Source: Sphagnum compactum
Taxonomy: Eukaryota; Bryophyta; Sphagnopsida; Sphagnales
Assembly (NCBI GenBank): GCA_965153455.1
Contig: OZ234494.1
Span: 21,018,001 to 21,082,000 of the forward strand
Direction: 5' to 3'
Length of the DNA: 64,000 nt
Shown here in pieces: positions 1 to 10,559 of the stretch; the stretch's first letter is position 1; each line of letters begins with the position of its first letter. The notes under the pieces were generated by a model. That model was not told the DNA's origin. It did not search any database and saw only the letters and a program-made list of their open reading frames with translations. The position numbers were made by a program, and so were the translations under genes.

Positions 1-904
1 AACTGGTGTTGAGGAAGAAGTTCATGCTTTCATAGATTTTAATCTTAATTGTTAAAAAAAACTCAAGAAACCTAAATGGGGGTTTAATTAAGTCTTTCAA
101 GTTGTTTGGGCTACTAAATTATTTTGGACATAAACGTTTGTTCATCCAAATGGTAAGTTGTCAATGGTTCAATATAGGATTTGTATTGATGTAGCTAGAG
201 AAATGCAAAAAGCTCCTCATCCCCAAGTCTAATGGTCTTCAAAAACATGCAAGACATTGTAAGTATGTTGTAGTTAGGTTGAGGGTAGCAAAAGGTTAGT
301 ATTATGTTGACTCAACCAAACAACATGCTAAAAATGAATGTCAATTTGTGGTGATGCATGGTAAAGGTTCCTTTTTAAATAGGTAAAAGTTAGATCAAAT
401 TCTAAACACAAACTCAAATTTGTGTAGTTTGTAACAATTTATCACTTCTTAAAACATGGGTGCCCAATTACAAATTATGAAAGTATGAAGGAATTGTTTG
501 ATTTTATGTAAGTCCCAAATAACCCTCGACATCATTTGAATGACACAAATGCTTGGACAATGGTTGAATGCATGTGACACCATCCTCTTTTTTTTCTTTA
601 ACAAAACAACAACGTAACCATTCTAAGCTTGATTCACATCAAAGGTTAATAAAGATATTTTTATTCCATTTAACCCTTTCTTGATTTGGGGGTTAAAAAT
701 CACTAAAATATAAGGAATAAACTAACCCATGTGTGCTATTCACACAAAGGGGACAAATTAAATAGTGTGATGGGGTTAATTTAACCCTATGTTGAACCAT
801 TCACATTGAGAGGTTTTACAAACCACACAAAAGTTTAGGTAGCTTGGGGAAACCTAGGAATTTTTTCCATGTTGCCCCAAAAAATTAGACATTATAGAGA
901 ATTC
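1..904. other. AT-rich spacer, no gene seen
   Basis: I see no open frame with recognisable protein features on either strand. The stretch is AT-rich with short A and T runs. A fragment around 740-770 resembles, in inverted orientation, a fragment around 1963-1995, but the match is too short and interrupted to define an element. Confidence 0.5.
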
Positions 905-1290
905 TTGAAAAATGTTATCTAAGATGCTTGAAAATTTTTCAACAGTTTGGGAATTTTTATTTTGTTTGATAATTTTGGAATTTTTAGGCCGCCTAGGATG
1001 ATTATCAAGGTTGAAAAAAATTCAATTTTTGCCCAAGAATTTTGGGCAATTTGCAAAATCCTAACGTTCAAGACTTTTGGGCATTTTGAGAATTTTGTAG
1101 GTGCCAATATTTTCAAGGACCTTATAAAGGTTCAAAAAAAAAATCATTTATGCCCAGCCAATTGGGCACTCTGAAAAATCCTGACATTCAAAACAAATTC
1201 AGGTAGTTGGGGAACTTGTATGTTGCATGATGATTTTGAATAGTTTATAAAGGTTGAAAAAAAAATTTGTTCTTGCCCACCATTCCAAGT
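905..1290. repeat. Three-unit degenerate tandem repeat, period about 120 bp
   Basis: The landmark AAGGTT(G/C)AAAAAAA recurs at about 1007, 1127 and 1250. After it comes GCCCA, then (units 1 and 2) a GGGCA and a block AAAATCCT(A/G)AC(G/A)TTCAA. The third unit is cut short after its GCCCA. Small open frames on both strands here follow the repeat and are not taken as genes. Confidence 0.7.
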
Positions 1291-2087
1291 GTTTTTTCAC
1301 ATGAAAGAAAAATAATATAATACCTTTTCAAGTTTGGCATCTTGCTACCAAATATTTTTATTTTGAAAACTTGATTTCAATGTAAATTTTATTTTTTTGA
1401 ATTTTCAACAAAAAAATATTAAAATAAAAAATATATGGCATAGGTTTTGATCTTATAACCTCCCTTATAGGAAATATTGCACTAACCACTGGCATACCAT
1501 TAGGCATTAAAGAGCAAGGTTTATTTTCTAGATTTATTGTATACACAAAATCAAAAAAAAAATCTTTTTAAAAAAACCCTACAATAAAACAAAACAATTT
1601 TTTGTAGGATTGCACTGTCAAGCCCATAAAAGACACTGATAAACAAATTTTGGCTTCAATAAACAATACTTTTTTAAAAAATTAGTAGAAAAATACCTTA
1701 ATTTTCTAAAATTTTGACATTTAAAAAATAATATAATTTTTGCTGAACTTAAAAAGGGGTGAAAACAACATTACAAGCTCTTGTGAACATGAGTGGGGAT
1801 ATTTTGACCATGTGAAATCAAGGGGTCAAACTAACCTCCTTATTCCACCCTAACTTATCACAAATATTTAAATAATAAAAAGATTTATTCCTTTACTCAT
1901 TAAGATATCCCAACACATTTACCCCCCCTCTTGACCCTGATAAAATGTCATTTTTCAAGTCAAATTTGACCCCTTTTGTGTGAATGGGAAAAAGGGATAT
2001 TTAATTTATTCACACTGAGGTGGTAGCTTAAAAGGGTGTAGGTCCAACATAGGGGTGTTAAATTTGTAAAGGTAAAAGTGTGACCCA
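1291..2087. other. AT-rich spacer, no gene seen
   Basis: Long A and T runs dominate. The only open frames are short and of low complexity, and nothing resembles a known family. Confidence 0.5.
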
Positions 2088-3191
2088 AAAACTAGGTCAC
2101 ACAATCATCCAAACAGAAAACACATATATTAAATGGTAGATATAGTCTCAGAATTACCCACTGGCATGAGCCTGTGGCCACCTAACTCCAATCCTGTAAC
2201 CACCTAAGTTATTGCCTTCTTCAACAAAGAGAGGCTTGAGGTCTCTAAAGGGTCAGATCACTTTAATCTCTCTCTTTCTTGAGCCCATTGGCCTTCTTTC
2301 TCCTTCTCAATATCTTTAGACCGTATGAACCCAAAAACACATCAAGTTTCCACAGGAACCCAAGTCCCAAATTACACTTTCAATATAGATCCTTTAACCC
2401 AAACAAATTGCATAATCTAGTGTTCCTGACACCATCCCTCAAATTGATAACACATAAAAACAAGAAAACAACACATATCAACTCCCTAGTGACTGCTTCA
2501 CAAGTTTTACAAAGAACCACACCCCTGCCCCCTTTGCATGATCCACATTGTAAAATCAACGGATTATAGCTGTTTTTTGGAGTTCCCAGTAATCAAGGTG
2601 TTCTCTCATAATATGTAGGCCAACAACACGCACATACAAATCAACTCCGACACACACATATTGAGAAGGATTTCTGGTCGCTCTTGAGACCTCTAAGATT
2701 CTCATCATCCCCTTTATCAACCATCGAAAACCAACTCCTAGACTAAATTTCTACCTCTTCAAGTACATTGCACAATGGATCTCTCTATACTTCTGTTGGA
2801 GATAGAAATCCAACTTCTTTTCCCTAAAAACCTCAGCCTACTAAAAAACAAAACCTTTATCTCTTCCACTTATCTACTTTGCTATTCATCTTTCTTCCGT
2901 TCCCCAACGAGATTTCCGCCAACTGCTTTTCACTTAGTAGCTCCCTTGCCACACATTCAGTTAGCGTCCAATAATATCCATAGCAACATACTCATCCCAA
3001 ATAAAAGAAAACAAAATAAAAATTACAACACCATAAACACCACCGCATCTCCATCAGTGTTCTTCCTTGTCTCCATTGTCACCATGTGCAAACACTCGTA
3101 ACCAAAAATAGGAAAAACCATTCAAAACCTTAAAATTCCTTCATGTACACATCCAAACCCTAAAAGTTAAAAACTTGTTACACATGTGACA
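2088..3191 (-). repeat. 3' LTR of the first gypsy element
   Basis: It matches 6000-7074 along nearly its whole length with scattered substitutions and small indels. Read on the minus strand it begins TGTCACATGTG directly after a purine tract, as expected for a gypsy LTR. The left boundary is set where similarity to the other LTR starts (CCAAAAACTAGG) and could be off by a few bases. Open frames inside (about 2279-2569 and 2775-3101) are low-complexity and also occur, altered, in the other LTR, so I do not call them genes. Confidence 0.88.
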
Positions 3192-3203
3192 TCTCCTTCC
3201 TCG
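3192..3203 (-). other. Polypurine tract of the first gypsy element
   Basis: The minus strand reads CGAGGAAGGAGA immediately before the LTR start TGTCACA. This is the usual position and composition of the plus-strand primer in LTR retrotransposons. Confidence 0.65.
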
Positions 3204-3424
3204 ATTTATCTATGTCTACACAGATTTCAAACTTAGTTGAACATTTACAAATTGTGCTTAACACATTCCCATTGCTTGCCATCAATCCCTTTTAGGATGC
3301 AAACTCGACAACCATCATCAAATTCTATATTTCACAAAGGCATACGGACCTTCTTAATTAGCAAGTAATGCCTTCCTTTTTCCTAGCTTTCTCATCTTTA
3401 CCATGGTTCTTCTTTTCTCCAATC

Positions 3425-4099
3425 CTACAAATTCTTGTTTACCTTTTTGTGCAGCATAACTTTTGCGTTGCCTCTTATGTGCTTGGTCCACATCTCCAAC
3501 ACAGATGAATGCATATTGGAAATGAATTTAAGCTTCTCCACCATTAACTGCGTCATCTCCTCTTCCACAATAATGAATGAAGCAAGGCTATTATCACATG
3601 TGAGCCTTGGAGTTCTTTTAGTCAACATCATGAAAGGAGAGAATTTGGTGTTGGCCTGAACACCACTTCTATAGCCAAACAGAATCCGAGGTAACTGGAG
3701 GTCCCAATTATCCAAATTAGTAGATGACACAATAGATAATCCATTCTTCAAGGTTTTAATCATTCTTTCCACCATTCCATTGCATTGAAGCCATTGTGGA
3801 GCTGTGAATTGATGAATAATCCCATATTTCTTACACATCAAGTCAAATTTAGCCATCCGTTCACCTTCATTATCTGTGAGAATGAATCTGGTCACACCAA
3901 ATCTGCATATGATTTCCTCTTCCAGAAATCTTACGGTAGCAACATCATCATGATCCTTGACAGGTCTTGCTTCACACCACTTTGAATAATGGTCAATGGC
4001 AACTAGAGCATACCTATTTCCATCTTTAGTTTCAAGCAAAGGTCCAACAATATCCAATGCTACCCTGTAGAAAAGGTCACAGACAGGAATGCTTTTCAT
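3425..4099 (-). pseudogene. Ty3/gypsy integrase catalytic core fragment
   Basis: An unbroken frame of 224 codons covers the core of a retroelement integrase, which inserts element DNA into the host chromosome. The acidic triad is visible: Asp16 in LDIVGPL, Asp76 in LTDNEGE and Glu111 in NGMVERMIKTLK, about 35 residues after the second Asp. The usual PQW.QCNGMVER and FGYRSG(V) landmarks are present. The frame stops before a complete C-terminal domain, and the H2C2 zinc finger that should precede it is not intact. The surrounding element has lost gag, protease and RT, so this is a remnant despite being open. The matching part of the second element (about 19.3-20.2 kb) is riddled with stops. Confidence 0.88.
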
Positions 4100-4656
4100 T
4101 TCCTCAATACCTGATCTGATGTTTCCTGAACTTTTTGCAAGTTGACAGCATTGGCATTATTTCACCACCGTCCTCACAAATGGTGTTTTGTCATGCTAGA
4201 AAAACCTCTTCTTAACGTCAGCAAATGTTCTTCCTTCACTAAAGTGCCCAATTTCTTCATGTATGTCCTTGACCGACATCTTTCTTTCTTAAGGCTTTGG
4301 CACCACCAAATTCTTGGAAAAAAACGTATTTTCTCTTTAGTGATAATTCAACAATCTTCTTTTGGCTCGGTCAACCTCAATAGCATCAGCTAGCACTTGG
4401 TCCAGAATGATTCCAGACAACATGATCATGTTAGTTTCATCCTTCTAGATATCCATCTGCTTGCCTATTTCTTCTATTTCAATCTCCTCTTCATTGTTAC
4501 TCTCATTAATGGGTTTATTTCTGCATCCACCATGTCCTGGGCCTTGCAAATCAATCCCCAATAGTCAATGTCTAGTGTTGAAATCCTATTCACCTTCCTT
4601 TTTTGAGCAGGTACCTCAGCTAAGGGATTAGAATTCCCTTCTGCAAATTCCCTAAA

Positions 4657-5145
4657 CTAATTAATTTCTTCCTGTTCACCCTTCTGCATCAATTCAACAT
4701 CAATAGTCTGGGAGATAGTGAGGATATGTGGACTCAAGGTAGTGGATTTCCAGACTTGTGCCACACTAACATTCTTCTTCTCATCTTGTATCTCCACCCC
4801 AAAATCCTCATCCTCATCATGTGAACCAACTGGATTGTGGTTCAAAGCATCAACATTTGCATGCCTAGCTCTTACCCTGTGGACAATTTTGAAATTGAAG
4901 TCTTGGAGCATGGAGATCCACCTGTCTTTCCTGCCAAATGGATCAAAAATTGTTGCAAGTCACTCTAATGGCTTGTGGTTAGTCATGACAACAAAGGAGG
5001 CTTGATATAAATATTGCCGAAAATGCATTATCCCCCATATTAGAGCATAGAAATCACCTTCCATAGGATGGAACTTCCTTTGTGAGGGTGTAAGACCTTT
5101 ACTTGTGTATGCAATAACACATTCATAACTAATAACTACAGACCT
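4657..5145 (-). pseudogene. End of the RNase H domain of gypsy pol
   Basis: On the minus strand from about 5145 down, the translation gives the typical gypsy RNase H tail: YTSKGLTPSQRKFHP, then GIMHFRQYL, NHKPLE, RWISMLQDFNFKIVH, and NVDALNHNP. It is followed by an acidic linker that leads toward the integrase. At least one in-frame stop lies after NHKPLE (Trp expected). The rest of the polymerase upstream is absent: the sequence passes quickly from here to the leader region near the 5' LTR. Confidence 0.8.
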
Positions 5146-5288
5146 TACATTGTGCTATTGGGGAAATACAATCTCATCAAAGGATATGACTCCCGTTGGG
5201 TTTCTAAAATTTATGACCTCTTCCTAAACGGAACTTAAAGGTAACCCTACACTTATCTATTCAAAGAACTCATGTTGTTCTCCTTTTG

Positions 5289-5797
5289 CTATTGGAATAA
5301 GATCTTGAAAAAATTTGGTAAAGGTGAAAAAATTTGTTCATCTGAGCTGTTTAGTTGCCATGATTGCTCAAACTCAACATTTTGCCAAAGCCTCCAGCAC
5401 ACCAATCGTGATGATAGACCTGATGCCTCAACTTTGAGAATCCTGTCACCTGCTTGGAACAGATGAGACTTCAATTCTGGGCATGAAAAATATGGTGAAG
5501 TGATTAGGAGATCTCGCAAAATGAAGTATCCAAATATCTCCAACCCTAGGAATTTCTTTGGTTCTATCTGACACAATGTGGGTAGATTTATGCGAGGTAC
5601 GAGGTGAAATGTAACTGCTGCTGCAATTTTACACTTGTGTACCAGCCGCTTGTTCCATCTTGTGACTTCACCCACACTCTCACTTTAGATACACACCCAT
5701 TATGTGTGATTTTGATGGCAATGTCTCCAACTCGTGCTTCCACAAGGTTGAATCCCACCACAGTCACCACCCCAAATCCAACCAACCTTAAGACCAC
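5289..5797 (-). pseudogene. Pre-gag leader frame shared with the second gypsy element, function unknown
   Basis: Two overlapping minus-strand frames (5588-5797 and 5289-5675) lie between the primer binding site and the deleted gag/pol region. The first contains LVGFGVVTVVGF, GDIAIKITHNG and KVRVWVKSQDGTSGW. The second contains HFTSYLA/TFHLVPRI, FGYFILRDL and QAGDRILKVEASG. Closely similar translations, in the same order and position, occur in the second element at about 13830-14280. That conservation between two diverged elements suggests a real protein-coding segment ahead of gag. I do not recognise its family. A frameshift separates the two parts here. Confidence 0.55.
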
Positions 5798-5987
5798 AGA
5801 TCCAACTTGAGGAAATGGTTGACTGGAAGGGTTGTTGAAACTCTTAACAATCTATTGATCGTGGATTGCTTGAAGATTAATAACAAACTGGTTTGAATTA
5901 AAATCGGACATGGCTTCCTAGGACATAAAACCTGTCAACACACATAATGTTGTTCTAAATTAATAGATTGTGTACCTAAGTCAACCT

Positions 5988-5999
5988 GCTCTGATACCA
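5988..5999 (-). other. Primer binding site for initiator-Met tRNA
   Basis: The minus strand reads TGGTATCAGAGC right at the inner end of the right LTR. This is complementary to the 3' end of plant initiator-Met tRNA, the common primer of plant LTR retrotransposons. It shows that 6000-7074 is the 5' LTR. Confidence 0.85.
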
Positions 6000-7074
6000 A
6001 AAACTAGGTCACACAATCATCCAAACACAAAACACATAGATTAAATGGTAGTTACATTCTTAGAATTACCCATTGGCATGAGCTTGTGGCCACCTAACTC
6101 CAATCCTATAACCACCTAAGTTACTACCTTCTTCAACAAAGAGAGGCTTGAGGTCTCTAAAGGGTCAGATCACTCTAATATCTCTCTTTTGAACCTACTG
6201 GCCTTCCTTCTCCTTCTCAATATCTTCAGACCGTATGAACCCATAACCACATCAAGCTTCCACAAGAACCCAAGTCCCAAATTACACTTTCAACATAGAT
6301 CCCTTAGCCCAAACAAATTGCATAATCCAGTGTTCCTGACACCATCCTTCAAATTGACAACACGTAAAAGCAAGAAAACAACACATATCAACTCCCTAGT
6401 GACTGCTTCACAAGTTTTACAAAGAACCACAGCCCCCACCCCCTCCCCCTTTGCATGATCCACATTGTAAAATCAACATATTATAGATGTTATTTGGAGT
6501 TCCCAATAATCAAGGTGCTTTTTCATGATATGCAAGCCAACAACACTCACATACAGATCAACCCGACACACACATATTGAGAAGGATTTCTAGCCGCTCT
6601 TGAGACCTCTAAGATTCTCATCATCCCCCTTATCAACCATCAAAAACCAACTCCTAGACTAAATTTCTACCTCTTCTAGTACATTGTGCAGCGGATCTCT
6701 CTGTACCTTCCCTAAAAACCTTTGCCTACTGGAAAACAAAACCTCTTTCTCTTCCACTTATTTGCTTTGCTATTCATTTGTCTTCCGCTCCCCAACAAGA
6801 TTTCCGCCGGCCGCTCTTCGCTTGGTAGCTCCCTTGCCACACATTCAGCCAACGTCCAGTAATATCCATAGCAGCATACTCATCCCAAATAAAAGAAAAC
6901 AACATAAAAATTTCAACGCCATAAACACCACCGCATCTCCATCAGTGTTCTTCCTTGTCTCCATTTCTGCCATCTGCAAACACTCCCAACCGAAAACGGG
7001 AAAAATCATTCTTGCTTGAAAACCCTAAAATTCCTTCCTGTACACATCCAAACCCTAAAAGTTAAAAACTTGTT
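6000..7074 (-). repeat. 5' LTR of the first gypsy element
   Basis: It is a second copy of 2088-3191, bounded on its inner side by the tRNA primer site. The outer end stops at CTTGTT, whereas the other LTR continues about 12 bases to its TGTCACA terminus, so this end has suffered a small loss. Confidence 0.88.
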
Positions 7075-7138
7075 CCAAAAAAGTACCATGGAAGGTGTTA
7101 GGCTAGGTGAAGTCTGAAGAAGTTCCCAGAAATTGTTG

Positions 7139-7322
7139 GTGTGGTCTGTTTGACATGCCCTGTTTTTTAGAGGATTTGATTTGTCTCATCTCATGTGCCA
7201 CTTTCCCCTGAGTTTTCCTTAAAACAATGAAGTGTGGTCGATTTGAAATGCCCTGTTTTTTTAGATTTGTTTTGTTTCATCTCATGTGCCACTTTCCTTC
7301 CCATGAGCTTTCTGTAAAACAA
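7139..7322. repeat. Two-unit tandem duplication, unit about 92 bp
   Basis: GTGTGGTC, ATGCCCTGTTTTTTAGA, CATCTCATGTGCCACTTTCC and AAAACAATGAA(A/G) occur in the same order in 7139-7230 and 7232-7322. The two units differ by a few substitutions and short indels. Confidence 0.8.
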
Positions 7323-8329
7323 TGAAATATCAGACTATTTCAGACTTTGTGTCCAGAGCAGCTACTGCAGTCTATGACTCCTCAAAATTATCACTTGGGC
7401 TAGTGTTTCTTTCAAACTCAGATATGTGTAACAAACGAAGTAAAGGAAATATTTACGAAATACATCTCAAGAAATCAGATCTGAAACTGGAAATGTTAGT
7501 CAAACCGAAAATATTGTCATAACAGAAATCTTAAAATTTTGGATGCTGAAGTTATGGAAACCCTAGAACAGAATTTTTTTAACTTGGCTTTTCCAAAGTG
7601 TGAATGGTAATACCCAGGTTGTATTAACCCTCAAATAATGTGCTGTGTAATTTGTAATGATAAAAAGGTGAACCCATCAGTTTTAACACAAGGCACAAGA
7701 AAAGACTAGTAACCTATTTCAAAGCCAATGATATAAGTGCAATGAGGGAAGCATCTTGATTCTAAACATTCTTCTCTTTAAAATATATATAAAGAAAAAT
7801 AAATTAATAAAGTGAAAGGCCATTGGTAAAGAGAACTTGGAAAGAAGAGAATTACTTTGTCTTCGAGCACAATTTTCATTTTTTGGGGGTTAAGTGAATC
7901 CTTTTAGGAAAGATAATGGGCAGCAAAAATATTTTATAGGCTTGATTTATCTTTATATGTTATAAAACAGTATCTACTTATGTGTGTTGTTGAAAGTATA
8001 TGGTTGTATGGTTGGAGTGAATGGCCTTAACATTATGTCCTTGAATTGTGTTTCCTTCAAGGAGAATTATCAATAAATTTTCTACCAAAGTTGAGGAAGA
8101 ATATAAAAACTTTACATGTGTGACTCGTTTTGGTTGTGTTTATATTTGCAATGATTAGTTAACTTGTGAATGTTCAAAGAAGGTCCTTGTGCTTGATTTG
8201 GTTGTTAATGTTTTAGTGTAAATTGATAATCAAAACATGTTACTATTGGATTCTTTGAGGTTTTAGAAACAATTGGTCAAGCATTAAAAAAAAAATCAAG
8301 CTTTGTTGGATTTTTTTGGTTTAACAAAG
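7323..8329. other. Spacer, no confident gene
   Basis: An open frame at 7322-7522 is short and unlike any family I know. The rest is AT-rich. Part of 8040-8330 may be eroded upstream sequence of the hAT-like remnant that follows, but I cannot align it. Confidence 0.4.
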
Positions 8330-8609
8330 AAGATAATTACATATGTGAAAAATCTAGGGATAAATTTAAATATTATGATTGCAGTCATAAAAATTGTGAT
8401 GTTTTGGGTTTAAAAGAAAATTGTCAAGGTGCTTTTTCGATCATGCATTTTTCAAAGCATGTCAATATGATTATAATGAGATAATTTGGAACATATTGAA
8501 TTTTGTGTCAATCAAATTGGCACCAGAAAACTACAGAAATGTGAAACTTGGCCAAAAAGGCTTAAAAAAGGTTAACGCACTAAAGTTAACCACAAAGTCA
8601 GGCGATTAG
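8330..8609 (+). pseudogene. hAT-like transposase remnant
   Basis: In the plus direction the translation reads TYVKNLGINLN, a hydrophobic stretch and FWV, then, after a stop and a frameshift, CFFDHAFFKACQYDYNE and ILNFVSIKLA. This order (YVKDEG.NLN, then GTC.GHAFSKACQY, then FVSIK) is familiar from the central part of plant hAT/BED-type transposases. Only this patch can be read. The stop and frameshift show it is dead. The assignment rests on motif memory, without an alignment. Confidence 0.5.
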
Positions 8610-8929
8610 GGGGAGAGAACTGCCAGTTTTGGCATAATAGGGCATCAAATACGTAACGGGGAATGAAAAGCAGCATCCAAACTAGTTTTTCCACCAATTT
8701 TGGTGGTAAACTGAGTTTCATCCCCTCTTTCCTTTTTCCTGAGCGCCTCCACTGCTGCTACATATATTTTCATTGCTCCCACTTACTATAATTACTCTCG
8801 AACCTTTTGCCTTAGGTTTAATAAAAATTCCTTCCTTTGCAGATACCACTTAAAGAGGGGATAGTGGGTAAAAGAGAGGGTGACTTTACCGACAAGTTTA
8901 ATAGCTTCTACATATAGATTCCAGAGGAC

Positions 8930-9035
8930 TGGCGAGTCTAAACTGATAGCTCCATGCTTTTCTTTAATGTATAGAGGAAAGCCCCAGGGTGGGGGCATTG
9001 CTTATTTTAAGGCCCTGTAGCCAAGGGTGGTATCC
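8930..9035 (+). repeat. Left-most segment repeated at 35600-35690
   Basis: The words ATGTATAGAGGAAA, CAGGGTGGGGGCA and TTATTTTAAGGCCCTG, then AGCCAAGGGT, appear here and again in the same order at 35600-35690. Several longer blocks repeat downstream in the same order, so this may be the outermost visible trace of the tandem duplication. Confidence 0.65.
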
Positions 9036-9468
9036 CACATTAGGGCCTTAAATAATGAATGCCCCCATGCTGGGCCACAGTGAACCAGCACTAGACAGCA
9101 CACCATGAAAGATGGATGGTAAGTGGTCAGGAAAGATAGCACTTATGGAGAAGGGGGCTCCAGCTCCCTAGCTAACCATGATGGTTAGCTCAGTTGCTTT
9201 TTTTAGCTAGCTACCTACTAACAATTCACAAGCAGGTTGTTAGTAAATAGGCAGTAAAAACAGCCATTACCTATGCACAAACCATCTACTTACTTAGTAG
9301 TTACATATTTTCCTACCTATCTACCTATATATGAGACCTATTTCTTACAAAATTAGTTACCAAGGTGAAATCAAATATTAACTCAGTTGAGATTCATCCA
9401 CAACTGAGTAATAACAATCATACAGTGGATGGTGCGCTTGTTCGCTGTGGCCATGGCGATAAAGAAAC

Positions 9469-9541
9469 CATGGTTAGTTCCTGACCTTGGCTCCCTGGTT
9501 GGAGTGTGGGAACAGGGAGCCAAGGTCAAGAACTAACCGTG
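9469..9541. other. Near-perfect hairpin with 29-bp stem
   Basis: The arms 9469-9497 and 9513-9541 are complementary at 27 of 29 positions. One of the other two is a G-U pair on the plus strand and one is a C-A mismatch. The loop is 15 bases. The size is compatible with a microRNA-type precursor or with the fold-back end of a small transposon. Further weaker inverted repeats next to it (around 9175-9200 and 9215-9240) favour a fold-back element, but do not exclude a small-RNA source. Confidence 0.75.
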
Positions 9542-9884
9542 ATGTTCAAGCATCCTGAAAACCATGCACCTTAGCTAGAGGTGGGCATGAAAGTCAATTC
9601 ATTTATTGAGGTCATTCAATTAATTCTCATGTTTTTTCTCAATAGTTGTTTGAATTTGGGACTGTACTTGAGTTGGAACACATAGAATGATGATCGGTGT
9701 TTCTTTCACTTGTGTATTTTCGCCAACCTTCGACCTGAAAAATATGATTCCAACCTATGCAAAGGATTTTTCATGGCAAAACTGACCCAAATTCACCAGA
9801 TTTTGAAGAAAGTTTTTAAAAATTTGCCAGAATTGTATGATAAGTTCCAGTAGGTAGCCAAGAATATAGAAGGATTCTGTTTTT

Positions 9885-9985
9885 TTTCTACTTTCATATC
9901 TAGTCTGTAATCAAATTTGGCTAAATTATTTTCTAGATGATCACCACATTGGCTACATTACAAAATCCTCAAAAGAAACCGTGAT
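9885..9985 (+). repeat. Copy of a dispersed repeat with a TAGCCAAATTTGGCTA-type core
   Basis: It carries ACTTTCATATC, then CAAATTTGGCTAAATTA, then GATGATCACCAC and CTACATTACAAAATCCT. The same order of words appears at 12380-12482, 38525-38625, 48125-48210 and 58300-58395, and in reverse at 61314 onward. Upstream similarity with 12201-12380 extends this copy to about 9720. Confidence 0.75.
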
Positions 9986-10559
9986 ATAGATGTGTATTGC
10001 AAGAGGCCCTGCAGAGTTTCCTAAAAGGAGAAGAAAGAACCATGCAATACCCACCAAGGAGAGCTCGAGACCCAACGCACACTTATTCACGTGCTCTAGC
10101 TTCAGAACGCAATTCTTTTGCAGAGGAGAGATGCGAAAGCCCATCAAGTACAAGTCCTCCTTCAGAGTGCAACTTTTATTTAAATTTTGATTTGTGGGAG
10201 AAATTGAAGACCCAACTAAGCATAGGTCCCACCCAAGCTCCAACCCCATCCTCAATCACTCACCTAAACTTTTACAAATTAACCAACTTCACGCAGATGT
10301 CTCAGGAGTTAACCAACAACCACCAGGGCACCATGCTTGGAAGCCTGGATCAACCCCAGCTGTAGTGACATCAGGTTTCACGATGGTCGCATATTGTGTG
10401 AAGGATAGATCTGTAGGCATGATAATAGGAGGCCACTACATAAGTAGATGCATCTTAATGGCAGTAGTCAGTACATATGTAAAGTACTGTTTTTCTTTTT
10501 TTCTTGGATATTTGAGAACCATTGTTGAGCAGAAGATGATTTTGAGGGCTCTCTTACAA

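Larger units (their letters stand above)
2088..7074 (-). mobile_element. Degenerate Ty3/gypsy LTR retrotransposon, minus strand, internally deleted
   Basis: Two related copies of about 1.1 kb (2088-3191 and 6000-7074) in the same orientation flank an interior of only 2.8 kb. On the minus strand the interior begins with a primer binding site for initiator-Met tRNA next to the right LTR and ends with a purine tract next to the left LTR, which sets the direction. Minus-strand pieces in order are a leader frame, the end of RNase H, and an integrase core. Gag, protease and nearly all of the reverse transcriptase are missing. The gene order RNase H then integrase is that of Ty3/gypsy. The outer end of the 5' LTR lacks about 12 bases found in the other LTR. 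Confidence 0.9.
9036..10559. other. Spacer with hairpins and a dispersed repeat; no confident gene
   Basis: Several inverted repeats lie at 9160-9560 (the strongest is listed separately) and one dispersed palindromic-repeat copy at about 9885-9985. Overlapping frames at 9997-10365 and 10194-10589 look too unstructured to call. No splice-supported gene is visible. Confidence 0.45.

Noticed and set aside
739-1995. Possible terminal inverted repeats of a 1.2-kb small transposon (CCCCTTTGTGTGAAT-like words)
   Set aside because: Similarity covers only about 15-20 bases on each side, with further partial direct matches nearby, so no element can be bounded.
2279-3101. Open frames inside the left LTR (96 and 108 codons), with cousins at 6189-6458 and 6684-7019
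   Set aside because: They lie wholly within LTR sequence, are low-complexity, and differ by frame-changing indels between the two LTRs.
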